From Neolewinella lacunae (GTDB taxonomy: Bacteria; Bacteroidota; Bacteroidia; Chitinophagales; Saprospiraceae), in assembly GCF_014349155.1 (NCBI RefSeq), contig NZ_JACSIT010000037.1, forward strand, positions 52,053 through 116,052: 64,000 bases of DNA, written 5' to 3'. The notes under the pieces were generated by a model that had not been told where the DNA came from, ran no database searches, and worked only from the letters and a program-made list of their open reading frames with translations. Positions 1-7,325 of this stretch are shown here, one piece after another. Position numbers and translations under genes: made by a program. Each line of letters begins with the position of its first letter. Position 1 is the stretch's first letter.

Positions 1-2
1 TG

Positions 3-593
3 TTACCAGCCTGGTTTGGTCGGTTGATGCTTCGCCTGAATGGCATGCGAATTGTGGATCACAACGTGGGCAAGTGGCCTGAGAAGTACGTGCTGCCGGT
101 GGCTCCGCATACTTCCAACCGCGACTTCTTCTACGGCGTCTATTCCCGGATGGTGATCCGCGAGTACGTCAATTTTGTGGGGAAGTCTTCCTTGTTCCGC
201 GGCCCACTGGGGCTCGTGCTCCGTTGGATGGGTGGGGTGCCGGTGGAGCGGGAGAAGCGGACGAACTTTGTAGACAGCGTAGTGGCCCTGTTCCGGCAAC
301 GGGATGAGTTCAGGCTTTGCATTGCCGTGGAGGGGACCCGCAAAAAAGTGGATCATTTCAAAACGGGCTTTTACTTCATTGCGCTCAAGGCGGGCGTCCC
401 GCTGCTGCCCTGCAAGTTCGACTTTGCCAATGGCATCATTGAGTTCGCGCCGCCGTACTATCCCACTGGAGACATCCGGGTGGACTTCGATTTTCTCTAC
501 CGCTATTTCGACGGGGTCCAGGGGCTGGTGCCGGAAAACAGTTTTACCTACGATCCGGCGGTGCTGGATTTACTGCCTGAGGTGCGGCAATAA
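3..593 (+). CDS. PlsC-like 1-acyl-glycerol-3-phosphate acyltransferase (5' end outside window)
   Basis: Lysophospholipid acyltransferase family, expected to transfer an acyl chain to a lysophospholipid at the inner membrane. The HX4D catalytic motif (H-TSNR-D) and the EGTR acceptor motif are visible in order, about 65 residues apart, followed by the usual hydrophobic segment. The frame is open to the left edge (PAWFGRLMLRLNG precedes the first ATG at 27), which matches the family's N-terminal region, so the true start lies before the window and the gene is partial. It ends with TAA at 591-593 and is followed 15 nt later by a copy of the NotI-core repeat. Family is clear; the exact substrate is unknown. 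Confidence 0.8.
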   Translation, partial: LPAWFGRLMLRLNGMRIVDHNVGKWPEKYVLPVAPHTSNRDFFYGVYSRMVIREYVNFVGKSSLFRGPLGLVLRWMGGVPVEREKRTNFVDSVVALFRQRDEFRLCIAVEGTRKKVDHFKTGFYFIALKAGVPLLPCKFDFANGIIEFAPPYYPTGDIRVDFDFLYRYFDGVQGLVPENSFTYDPAVLDLLPEVRQ

Positions 594-608
594 AGTAGTC
601 CTCTTTTG

Positions 609-650
609 GGGCGCGGCCGCAGGCGATAGTCCCGGAGGATTTCGGGATGC
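609..650 (-). repeat. NotI-core dispersed repeat, 42-nt long form
   Basis: GGGCGCGGCCGCAGG followed by a short imperfect hairpin (arms TCCCG/CGGGA). Over 42 nt it matches the reverse complement of 7368-7409 inside uvrA with a single mismatch. It lies 15 nt after the acyltransferase stop. Confidence 0.85.
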
Positions 651-686
651 AAGGATAGGTGAAGGAGCGGGGGGAATCCCGGCTGA

Positions 687-729
687 GGGTGTCCCCACCC
701 AAACCGTGGACATTCGGGTGGGGACACCC
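687..729. repeat. GGGTGTCCCCACCC inverted repeat
   Basis: Perfect 14-nt arms (687-700 and 716-729) separated by 15 nt. Related words occur at about 34092-34106 and three times between 58015 and 58115, so this is a second dispersed repeat family. It sits between convergent genes and could fold in either transcript. Confidence 0.7.
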
Positions 730-781
730 CCAACCAGACCTTACTGCGCAACGGAGGGGAGGCAAATCCGACCCCGACGCT

Positions 782-1453
782 TTACTTTCTACCGAAGTCG
801 GCGGGAATTTCCCCCCATGCTTCGGTGTTCCATTTGTAGACGGGGTTGGTAATGCGGTTGTTTTTCAGCCACTCCTCGGCGCGGTCGATGTAGGTGTAGA
901 GCTCCTCGGTCTTGGGGGAGCGGGCCAGGGTGGTTTTGCATTTGCCTTTCTTCACCCAGCCGATGGCGATCTGGGAGTCGCTGTAGATCGGTAAGTCTTC
1001 CATTCCCTGGCTCTTGAGGAAAGCAAAGGCGTGGACGAGGGCCAGGAACTCCCCGATGTTGTTCGTTCCGAGTTTGAAGGCGCGGTGAAAGAGTTGTTTT
1101 TGGCCGGCGGTGGTGACGCCCTGGTATTCCATGGCCCCGGGGTTGCCGGAGCAGGCTGCGTCAACACTGATGCTGCGGCTGAGGATGGTGGGGGTAGAGG
1201 GGGCATTGGAGCGGCGGGGAGAACCAGACGAAGACCGGGGTTTGGTGGCGGAGCCGGCATTGGCCACTACGGCCTGGTCGAGGTAGTGCTGAAAGCCCTT
1301 AGCGTAGGCTGCTTCGGCCTGTTTCCGTTCGGGGAATGACTTATACTTCGCACCTTTGTACCCATCCACCTGTTGTTTGGCCGTGGCCCAGTCGGCGTAA
1401 ACCCCCGGCACGTGGCCCAGCCAAATGACGTAAAATTTCTTCTGTTTTGCCAT
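782..1453 (-). CDS. rnhA: Ribonuclease HI with N-terminal viroplasmin domain
   Basis: Endonuclease that cuts RNA in RNA:DNA hybrids (primer and R-loop removal) in the cytoplasm; 223 aa. Residues about 5-50 form a caulimovirus-type viroplasmin (hybrid-binding) domain, 51-92 a Ser/Pro/Ala linker, and 93-223 the RNase H domain. Visible catalytic residues are D98 (SVDAACSGNPG), E135 (NIGEFLAL) and D159 (YSDSQ). The start MAKQKK at 1453 is chosen because the frame upstream has no family similarity and because a TACCTTCG -7 box ends 4 nt before this ATG. It is divergent from tatD with 76 nt between them. Confidence 0.93.
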   Translation of the reverse strand: MAKQKKFYVIWLGHVPGVYADWATAKQQVDGYKGAKYKSFPERKQAEAAYAKGFQHYLDQAVVANAGSATKPRSSSGSPRRSNAPSTPTILSRSISVDAACSGNPGAMEYQGVTTAGQKQLFHRAFKLGTNNIGEFLALVHAFAFLKSQGMEDLPIYSDSQIAIGWVKKGKCKTTLARSPKTEELYTYIDRAEEWLKNNRITNPVYKWNTEAWGEIPADFGRK

Positions 1454-1457
1454 GGAG

Positions 1458-1465
1458 CGAAGGTA
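1458..1465 (-). promoter_or_regulatory. -7 box TACCTTCG of rnhA (leaderless type)
   Basis: Bacteroidota TAnnTTTG-like box whose last base lies 4 nt before the rnhA ATG, so transcription should begin at or within the start codon. Confidence 0.55.
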
Positions 1466-1529
1466 AGCCACACATTTTTTTCGTGGCTTAACCGTCAAAA
1501 ACTCCGGGGAAGGCATTATTCGTTGCAGC

Positions 1530-2360
1530 ATGTACATTGATACGCATACCCACTTATACAGCCGCAAGTTTGCCGAAGACCGGGCGGAAATGATGGACCG
1601 GGTCCGGGCAGCGGGCGTCGCTTTGGCACTGCTCCCCGCCGTAGACCGCAGCAGCCACGCGGCCATGCTGCAGTTGGAACAGGACTACGCTACCCAGACC
1701 CTGGCGATGATTGGCCTGCACCCCGTGAGCGTCAAAGAAGACGTTGACGAGGAACTGGCGGTGGTAAAAGCCTACCTGGACCAGCGCCCCTGGGTAGCCA
1801 TTGGAGAGATTGGGATGGACCTGTACTGGGATAAGAGCTTCCGCAAGCAACAGGAAGCGGCTTTTCTTACCCAGTGCCAGTGGGCCCTGGACTACGACCT
1901 GCCCATCTGCATCCACGCCCGGGAGGCGATCGATGAACTGCTGGAATTGATCACGACCGTCGGCGACGACCGGCTGCGGGGCGTTTTTCACTGCTTTACG
2001 GGAAACCTGGCACAGGCGCGGCGGGCCATTGACCTGGGCTTCTACCTCGGCATCGGCGGCGTAGTGACGTTTAAAAACGGGGGGCTGGAGCCCGTGCTGC
2101 GGGAAATGCCCCGCGAGCGCATCCTGCTGGAAACCGACGCGCCCTACCTGGCCCCCGTCCCCTACCGCGGCAAACGCAACGAAACGGCTTACCTTCCCCT
2201 GGTCGCGGAAAAGATTGCCGAGCTCTGGGAAACTTCACCCGCGGCAGTTGGCCGACAAACCTGCTACAACGCGTGGCAACTCTTTGAACTTGACCACTTT
2301 GTGCAAGCAGATTACCCCTGGGCGGCCCTCGGGCCACCCGTACGGGAAAGCTTAATGTGA
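1530..2360 (+). CDS. TatD family metal-dependent hydrolase (DNase)
   Basis: Member of the amidohydrolase-fold TatD family, usually metal-dependent 3'-5' exonucleases involved in DNA repair or turnover; 276 aa, slightly longer than the usual 255-265. All metal ligands are visible: H6 and H8 (DTHTHL), E93 (GEIGMD), H129 (CIHARE), H154 (FHCFTG) and D203 (ETDAPYLAP). The ATG at 1530 places the HxH motif at its usual N-terminal position. Transcribed divergently from rnhA. The last 15-20 residues are poorly conserved. TatD paralogues are common, so the biological role beyond nuclease is not settled. Confidence 0.93.
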   Translation: MYIDTHTHLYSRKFAEDRAEMMDRVRAAGVALALLPAVDRSSHAAMLQLEQDYATQTLAMIGLHPVSVKEDVDEELAVVKAYLDQRPWVAIGEIGMDLYWDKSFRKQQEAAFLTQCQWALDYDLPICIHAREAIDELLELITTVGDDRLRGVFHCFTGNLAQARRAIDLGFYLGIGGVVTFKNGGLEPVLREMPRERILLETDAPYLAPVPYRGKRNETAYLPLVAEKIAELWETSPAAVGRQTCYNAWQLFELDHFVQADYPWAALGPPVRESLM

Positions 2361-2571
2361 GGCTTTGCCGATAAAAATTTTGTTTTGTTGATCGTTTTTA
2401 CAATTTTTGCGCCTATCCTGGGCTAAAGCGTCAACGGACGACAAAGTTTCCAGTAAATTGCAGCGCTTTTTGAGGGCAGGTACGCACCCCGGTTCGCACC
2501 CCCCAAAGCATTGCTCGCCGAATCGGCCGTCAACTTACTCCCGTAAGCTGAACCGACTTAAGATCCGGCAC

Positions 2572-2595
2572 CTCCGCAGATAATGGTCTGCGGAG
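2572..2595. other. Hairpin upstream of tRNA-Ser
   Basis: Perfect 9-bp stem CTCCGCAGA/TCTGCGGAG with a 6-nt loop, without a T-tract, 17 nt before the tRNA. Might end the tatD transcript or act in tRNA processing. Confidence 0.4.
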
Positions 2596-2612
2596 ACCCA
2601 TTGACAAATTAA

Positions 2613-2702
2613 GGAGAGGTGCTCGAGTGGTTGAAGAGGTACGCCTGGAAAGCGTATATACGGGTGACCGTATCGAGGGTTCGAATCCCTTCCTCTCCGC
2701 CA
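2613..2702 (+). tRNA. tRNA-Ser (anticodon GGA)
   Basis: About 90 nt including an encoded CCA. Acceptor arms GGAGAGG (2613-2619) and CCTCTCC (2692-2698) pair, the discriminator is G, the anticodon loop CTGGAAA gives GGA, a class II long variable arm follows (ATACGGGTGACCGTAT), and the T-loop reads GGTTCGAATCC. All match bacterial tRNA-Ser. Its last 17 nt plus one base are repeated downstream. Confidence 0.96.
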
Positions 2703-2703
2703 G
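2685..2703 (+). repeat. Direct repeat copy 1: tRNA-Ser 3' end
   Basis: ATCCCTTCCTCTCCGCCAG, identical to 2802-2820. Tyrosine integrases commonly use tRNA 3' ends as attachment sites. Confidence 0.6.
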
Positions 2704-3191
2704 ATCCATCCCCACTGGAACGCCAAGGGAAGGCAAGGTTGGTTTTCAGACCGTCCGCTGGTTCGAACCTGAGCCCTGGGCGATCACGGTGTTTCACCGT
2801 CATCCCTTCCTCTCCGCCAGCAAAACAAGAGTAGATCCCTTCCCTTGGGTCAGCACCACCTAGGAGAGCACTACTTTCCCTGGGGCGACCTAAGTAGGGT
2901 AGGGAACTACCCTGAGGTGGTTCAAACGAAGATCCACCCTGTTCTTTCTCTTCTTTCTCCCGGGCCAAGGCCGGATTTAGGTAGGGAGATGACAAAAAAT
3001 TGACCCGGAAGGAGCAAGTAAAGAAGTTCTTTATATCTTGCTGCTCTTCCGGAGTGTTTGGGGAGCTACTCCTTTGACAACCTGGAAAAATCGTAACGAC
3101 GATTATCCTCAAAATAACATTCTTTCGGGCAACTCCGCCCGGATGGGATTTTTCTTCACGCACAAACTATTCGTTAAATCCAATTTCGGCT
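2703..3191. other. 489-nt gene-free interval between tRNA-Ser and exbB
   Basis: No convincing ORF. It holds the second copy of the tRNA 3' end (2802-2820), a T-loop-like palindrome GGTTCGAACC near 2760, and several short hairpins, including one with arms AGGGTAG/CTACCCT near 2897-2914. The exbB promoter should lie at its right end, but I could not single out a clear -7 box. Confidence 0.5.
2802..2820 (+). repeat. Direct repeat copy 2: tRNA-Ser 3' end (att-like)
   Basis: 19-nt exact copy of the tRNA-Ser 3' end, 117 nt after the first. No integrase or cargo lies between the two, so this would be an empty or collapsed attachment site, or the tail of a decayed second tRNA gene. Confidence 0.55.
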
Positions 3192-3905
3192 ATGCGACAT
3201 CTATTCAAGACGCTGGCGGCCCTCACGCTGGTAGCATTTTCCACTGCTGACCTCGCGGCACAGGATTCTTCAGGAGGCTTCCAAATTCTCAAGAAGTACT
3301 TCATCGATGGAGACTGGCGCTTCATGGCCGTAGTACTCATCTGTCTTATTCTTGGCCTTGCTTTCTGTATTGAGCGCATCATTACGCTCAACCTGGCTTC
3401 CACTAATACCGACAAGCTGCTCTCCCGCATCGGCGAGCGCCTGGAGGAAGGGGACGTAGAAGGCGCCAAGGAAGTAGCCAAATCTACCGCTGGCCCTACC
3501 GCCAGTGTACTTTACGAAGGACTCCGCCACAGCAGCGAAGGTCCCGATGCAGTAGAAAAGGCCATTGTTTCTTACGGTTCCGTACAAATGGGACTTCTGG
3601 AGCGCGGCCTCGTTTGGATTTCGCTCTTTATCGCCATTGCCCCGATGCTCGGGTTCATGGGTACGGTAATCGGGATGATCCAGGCCTTCAACAAAATCGA
3701 AACCGTTGGTGACCTTAGCCCCGCAGTTGTTGCCGGTGGTATTAAGGTAGCACTTCTTACGACGGTATTCGGTCTGGTGGTGGCCATTGTACTGCAGATC
3801 CTTTACAACTACATCGTAAACAAGATTGACGGCATCGTCAACCGCATGGAAGACGCTTCCATTGCCCTGGTCGATACCATGGCGACCAACAAGGTATTCA
3901 AGTAA
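3192..3905 (+). CDS. exbB: MotA/TolQ/ExbB proton channel family protein
   Basis: Inner-membrane proton channel subunit that, with ExbD, energises TonB-dependent outer-membrane transport or a related envelope motor; 237 aa. The first 23 residues look like a signal or extra N-terminal segment (FSTADLAAQ). The first conserved transmembrane helix is at about 45-65, and the TolQ/ExbB channel domain with two helices at about 140-165 and 180-210 includes the typical APMLGFMGTVIGMI and ALLTTVFGLVVAI segments. First gene of a four-gene run (exbB, small membrane protein, exbD, exbD) with 20-30 nt spacers. Confidence 0.93.
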   Translation: MRHLFKTLAALTLVAFSTADLAAQDSSGGFQILKKYFIDGDWRFMAVVLICLILGLAFCIERIITLNLASTNTDKLLSRIGERLEEGDVEGAKEVAKSTAGPTASVLYEGLRHSSEGPDAVEKAIVSYGSVQMGLLERGLVWISLFIAIAPMLGFMGTVIGMIQAFNKIETVGDLSPAVVAGGIKVALLTTVFGLVVAIVLQILYNYIVNKIDGIVNRMEDASIALVDTMATNKVFK

Positions 3906-3935
3906 CCCGGCACTCACGTTTAAATCCAATCATTC

Positions 3936-4448
3936 ATGTACGCATTTTTGAACAAGTACGGCCAGGCCCTGGCTTTCGGGATTGGAGTTCTGGTTACCCT
4001 GATTTTCCTTCTTGGCATCTTTACCGCTCCCGCAGCGGAAATGGAAGCAACCAGTCTGGACGGTTCCCCACCCGAAAAGTACGTTACGACGGCCTTCGAC
4101 TTTGGGATCATGATCTCCGTGATCCTCACGGTGCTGGCCTTCATCGTTGCCGGAATTTTCGGTGCCGCCCAGTTTGCCTCTAACCCGAAGGGTGCACTGA
4201 AGGGCTTGCTCGGACTGGCTGCGCTGGTCGTCATCGCCCTCATTGCCTACTCTACGGTAAATGGAGACATCGCTCAGGAATCCCCCGAAATCATCAACTC
4301 CATCAACAAATTCAAAACCGACCAGGAAACGGATTTTGGTAGTGGAACGCTGAAATTCGTTAGTGGCTCTATCCTTACTTCCCTCGTGCTGATCGGTTTG
4401 GCGGTACTTACCCTGGTAGGTTTCGGCGTCCGCAGCATCTTTAAGTAA
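3936..4448 (+). CDS. Small integral membrane protein of the exb cluster
   Basis: 170 aa with four predicted membrane segments (about 10-30, 55-80, 90-105 and 145-165) separated by short polar loops; no enzymatic motif. It lies between exbB (30 nt upstream) and exbD (20 nt downstream) on the same strand, so it is almost surely cotranscribed. Bacteroidota exbB-exbD operons often contain an unnamed membrane protein of this size in this place. Inference: an accessory of the proton-driven complex. No specific function can be read from the sequence. Confidence 0.75.
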   Translation: MYAFLNKYGQALAFGIGVLVTLIFLLGIFTAPAAEMEATSLDGSPPEKYVTTAFDFGIMISVILTVLAFIVAGIFGAAQFASNPKGALKGLLGLAALVVIALIAYSTVNGDIAQESPEIINSINKFKTDQETDFGSGTLKFVSGSILTSLVLIGLAVLTLVGFGVRSIFK

Positions 4449-4468
4449 CCGTAAAACGTTTCCCGACC

Positions 4469-5026
4469 ATGGCAAAGACCAAAACGAGAGACCGGATGAA
4501 CAATGAGATCAACGCAGGGTCGATGGCCGACATCGCCTTCCTGCTGCTGATCTTCTTCCTGGTCACCACTACCATCGCTGAAGACAAAGGTATCCTCGTA
4601 AGGCTCCCACCTTGGTCCGACGAAGAGCCCGACATCACCAAGCTCAAAACGCGCAACGTGTACTCCGTACTCGTCAACGCCCAGAATGAGTTGCTCGTTC
4701 GGGAAAACCCCATGCGCCTGGCCGAACTGCGCGCCAATGCCAAGGAGTTCATCTCCAACCCGAACAACGCCCCTGACATGTCGGAATCTCCCCGCAACGC
4801 CATCATTTCGTTGAAGAACGACCGGGGTACGAACTACGAAACGTACCTCGCCGTCTACAACGAACTGAAAGGGGCTTACGAAGAACTGTGGGATGAGCTT
4901 TCCCAGCGTCGCTACGGAGAGCCTTACTCTGAAGACATGGAATTTGCCAAGCGCAAAGCCATTAAGGAAGAGATTCCCATGGTACTCTCCGAGGCAGAGC
5001 CCACCAACTTCGGTGAAGAGCAATAA
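4469..5026 (+). CDS. exbD: ExbD/TolR family biopolymer transport protein (first copy)
   Basis: 185 aa; short basic cytoplasmic N-terminus, then one membrane helix (about 18-37, MADIAFLLLIFFLVTTTI) carrying the conserved Asp used for proton movement, then a periplasmic domain. It is longer than a typical ExbD (about 140 aa) because of a roughly 45-residue acidic/basic C-terminal extension. It starts 20 nt after the membrane-protein gene and ends at a strong hairpin terminator, which separates it from the second exbD. Confidence 0.92.
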   Translation: MAKTKTRDRMNNEINAGSMADIAFLLLIFFLVTTTIAEDKGILVRLPPWSDEEPDITKLKTRNVYSVLVNAQNELLVRENPMRLAELRANAKEFISNPNNAPDMSESPRNAIISLKNDRGTNYETYLAVYNELKGAYEELWDELSQRRYGEPYSEDMEFAKRKAIKEEIPMVLSEAEPTNFGEEQ

Positions 5027-5035
5027 GGCAAAAGC

Positions 5036-5080
5036 GGGCCGGTCTTTTGTTTAACCAAAGGACCGGCCCAATTTTTTCTT
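5036..5080 (+). terminator. Rho-independent terminator after first exbD
   Basis: Stem GGGCCGGTC...GACCGGCCC extended by TTTTG/CAAAG pairing around a small loop, followed by ATTTTTTCTT. It starts 10 nt after the stop codon. Confidence 0.85.
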
Positions 5081-5161
5081 AGCACTCCCCCCACCAACCC
5101 CGCCGGAAACGGCATCTTACGAACGCTCAGTTGTTCTAACCCACTTTAAGCTAAAAGCACA

Positions 5162-5638
5162 ATGGCCAAGTTCACGAAAAAACGTGGTAAGGCCAGCCCG
5201 GCGGTATCTACTGCCTCGCTGCCCGACATCATCTTCATGCTTCTCTTCTTCTTCATGATGGTAACCGTTCTACGGGACTCCGACCTGAAGCTGCAAGTGA
5301 ATACCCCGGAAGCTACCCAGCTGACGAAGCTGGAGGAGAAATCCCTGGTAAACTACATCTACATTGGCCGGCCCACCAAGCAGTACCAGGCGGTGTACGG
5401 TACCTCTCCCCGCATCCAGCTGGGAGACAAAATCTCCACCGTAGATGATATTCCGCTGTTTCTCGAGCAGCACAAGGTGAAACTCCCCGACAACAAGCGG
5501 GACCGCATCACCTCTTCCCTGCGGGTAGACGGTGAGGTGACCATGGGCATCGTTCAGGACGTCAAGACCAAGCTGCGCAAAAGCAACCAGTTGAAGATCA
5601 ACTACTCCGCTGGCAAACGCGCCCAGGCGCTGGAGTAA
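5162..5638 (+). CDS. exbD: ExbD/TolR family biopolymer transport protein (second copy)
   Basis: 158 aa; basic N-terminus, a single membrane helix with the conserved Asp (LPDIIFMLLFFFMMVTVL, about 20-38), then a periplasmic domain ending with the usual VKTKLRKS helix. It differs clearly from the first copy, so the two probably form a hetero-oligomer or serve different partners. It follows the terminator at 5036-5080, so it needs either read-through or its own promoter in the 80-nt gap. Another strong terminator follows at 5667. Confidence 0.92.
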   Translation: MAKFTKKRGKASPAVSTASLPDIIFMLLFFFMMVTVLRDSDLKLQVNTPEATQLTKLEEKSLVNYIYIGRPTKQYQAVYGTSPRIQLGDKISTVDDIPLFLEQHKVKLPDNKRDRITSSLRVDGEVTMGIVQDVKTKLRKSNQLKINYSAGKRAQALE

Positions 5639-5666
5639 AGTACCCGCCCTTCGCTGGTATCCCCTC

Positions 5667-5708
5667 GCAAAGCCACAAGCATCAACCGCTTGTGGCTTTG
5701 CTCGTTTT
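5667..5708 (+). terminator. Rho-independent terminator after second exbD
   Basis: Perfect 14-bp stem GCAAAGCCACAAGC/GCTTGTGGCTTTGC with a 7-nt loop, followed by TCGTTTT. Confidence 0.88.
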
Positions 5709-5751
5709 AAGGCTTACCCATCCATAAGCCACTTCCTTATAAATCTTATCC

Positions 5752-5982
5752 ATGGAACCGCCGTCCGATCCCGCCGCCCGCCAGCCGGGAGTGATTCTTT
5801 TCTACCTGGCGGAAAAAGGCCAGGGCTATTTGCGCCTGGTCGGCACGGCGGAAGAGTTTTTCTTCACCGCCCGCCAATTGCAGTGCCCCAGCGTACATAA
5901 GGGCGACTTGGTGACCTTCATCCCCCGCGAGGGCCGCAATGGTTATTTTGCGGATGCTATCATGGCGGCGGGTTTAGCGTAA
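5752..5982 (+). CDS. Small cold-shock-domain-like protein
   Basis: 76 aa. Residues 13-72 follow the cold-shock (CSD) pattern: GVILFYLAEKGQGYLRL corresponds to G-x-VKFFN-x-KGFGFI, a central EEFFFTARQL block replaces the FVHxS nucleic-acid-binding block, GDLVTF matches GDxVxF, and a C-terminal strand follows. The aromatic RNA-binding positions are only partly kept, so it may be a diverged CSD or another small OB-fold protein. Free-standing, with terminators on the left and a NotI-core repeat starting 3 nt after its stop codon. Confidence 0.65.
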   Translation: MEPPSDPAARQPGVILFYLAEKGQGYLRLVGTAEEFFFTARQLQCPSVHKGDLVTFIPREGRNGYFADAIMAAGLA

Positions 5983-5985
5983 AGT

Positions 5986-6030
5986 GGGCGCGGCCGCAGG
6001 TGCTCCCCCCCAACCCCCCGAAGGGGGGAG
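5986..6030 (-). repeat. NotI-core repeat joined to C-rich hairpin (composite form)
   Basis: GGGCGCGGCCGCAGGTGC (5986-6003) continues directly into a hairpin whose arms are CCCCCC and GGGGGG around GAA. A second, related C-run/G-run hairpin follows at about 6036-6063. Begins 3 nt after the preceding stop codon. Confidence 0.85.
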
Positions 6031-6134
6031 TTCGTTGGCCCCCCAACCCCCAAAGGGGGAGCAGCGAGGGAAGTCTGATTGCCTTAAAAATACACCAAAA
6101 TAAGCGGCGGACCTCGCTCCAAAACAAGCACACC

Positions 6135-7058
6135 ATGAATTTAAGGCTTCAGCTCAGTACGCTTCTACTACTCCTTGCTACTGCCACAGTATTCGGTCAG
6201 GATTCCTTTGGGCCGGGTTCGCGCTGGGTGTATGATCACTACGGCGGGTTTTACGAAGGGATAAACATTGTTGAATTTGAGGGATTGACTAAGGTGGGAG
6301 AACTTGAATTCAATAAGTTCAAGATTTCGCAAACCATCACCAGGTTTAACGAAGACACCATACGTAGGGAACGGCCCCCAATTTACTTTAAAAATCAGGA
6401 CAATTTGATCCTGGTTTCGTTTGACGGAATGGTGGCGGATACTTTGTTTGACTTCAATGCTGGCCCAGGAGACAACTGGTTACTCAGCTATCCCAATACA
6501 GACGTAACGATCAGGCTGGAAGTGTTGGATACCTTCAGGCATTATTTAAATGAATTGGAGGTTGCTGCGCAAATATTGTCCTACGAGTATTCTGACAGGG
6601 GAACAATTATAGATACAGTCATGAATTATATTGGGAATACCTTGGGGTATATTGATCCATTTGAGTTGGTATTCAGTGATGTTGAGACGGTGGAAGGAGG
6701 ACCTCCGCGGTGCCTATACCACCCTGCGATAGGGCTCAAAGAATTCAACGATTATCTTATTTTTGGATATAGATACGACTGTGAAAATATTCTGACCTCT
6801 ACTCGTGGGATTGGCGATGTACATCTCGACCCGGTGGATGTTACGGCTTTTACCGCCGGAGGAGTATTGCGGGTAACGTGCGAAAACTGCGTAAACAGGC
6901 AATACCGGGTTTTTGATGTGACGGGGAGAATGGTGAAAAGCGGTTCGTTGGCTAGGGGAACAACGGAGCTAGGCTTGCAGGGTGCCACAAGTGGACTGTA
7001 CTTCCTCCACATTGAGGGCCACCGAGCGCATAAATTTATCCACCACGCCAATTACTGA
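6135..7058 (+). CDS. Secreted protein with T9SS C-terminal sorting domain
   Basis: 307 aa. Signal peptide at 1-22 (LLLLLATATVFGQ), an unrecognised central region of about 215 residues rich in beta-strand pattern, then a type IX secretion sorting domain at about 240-307 (YRVFDVTGRMV..., GLYFLHIEG, final basic strand). It should cross the outer membrane by T9SS and be attached or released. The start is the first ATG with a signal peptide; the longer frame upstream is only translated repeat DNA. GC content is visibly lower than in the neighbours, which may indicate recent acquisition. Confidence 0.82.
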   Translation: MNLRLQLSTLLLLLATATVFGQDSFGPGSRWVYDHYGGFYEGINIVEFEGLTKVGELEFNKFKISQTITRFNEDTIRRERPPIYFKNQDNLILVSFDGMVADTLFDFNAGPGDNWLLSYPNTDVTIRLEVLDTFRHYLNELEVAAQILSYEYSDRGTIIDTVMNYIGNTLGYIDPFELVFSDVETVEGGPPRCLYHPAIGLKEFNDYLIFGYRYDCENILTSTRGIGDVHLDPVDVTAFTAGGVLRVTCENCVNRQYRVFDVTGRMVKSGSLARGTTELGLQGATSGLYFLHIEGHRAHKFIHHANY

Positions 7059-7270
7059 TTGGCGTGGGAAATGAGACCGTGGAAAAGGAGGGCGTTTTTT
7101 CCGGCGGATTTCTCTTACGAGGGCATTCACAGTATCGCAGCGAGCAAGAAGGGAAACCTGTGTCGTCCCCGGCGGGCTAAACCCAAAGGAGTTCGAGGCA
7201 GGGTGGAGAAAAATTCCCACAAACCTGTGTTAACGCAAGAAATTGCCAACAAAAAAGCGAAAAACAATCT

Positions 7271-7278
7271 TATCTTTG
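7271..7278 (+). promoter_or_regulatory. -7 box TATCTTTG upstream of uvrA
   Basis: Matches TAnnTTTG; 47 nt before the uvrA ATG, which leaves an ordinary short leader. Confidence 0.5.
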
Positions 7279-7325
7279 TTCCGTTGGGATAGCGCCCTGC
7301 GGCGTCCCCGCCCGAAAAGAATGTT

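Noticed and set aside
2703..2820. A second tRNA gene after tRNA-Ser
   Set aside because: Only the 3' end matches; no acceptor partner, D-arm or anticodon stem can be placed upstream.
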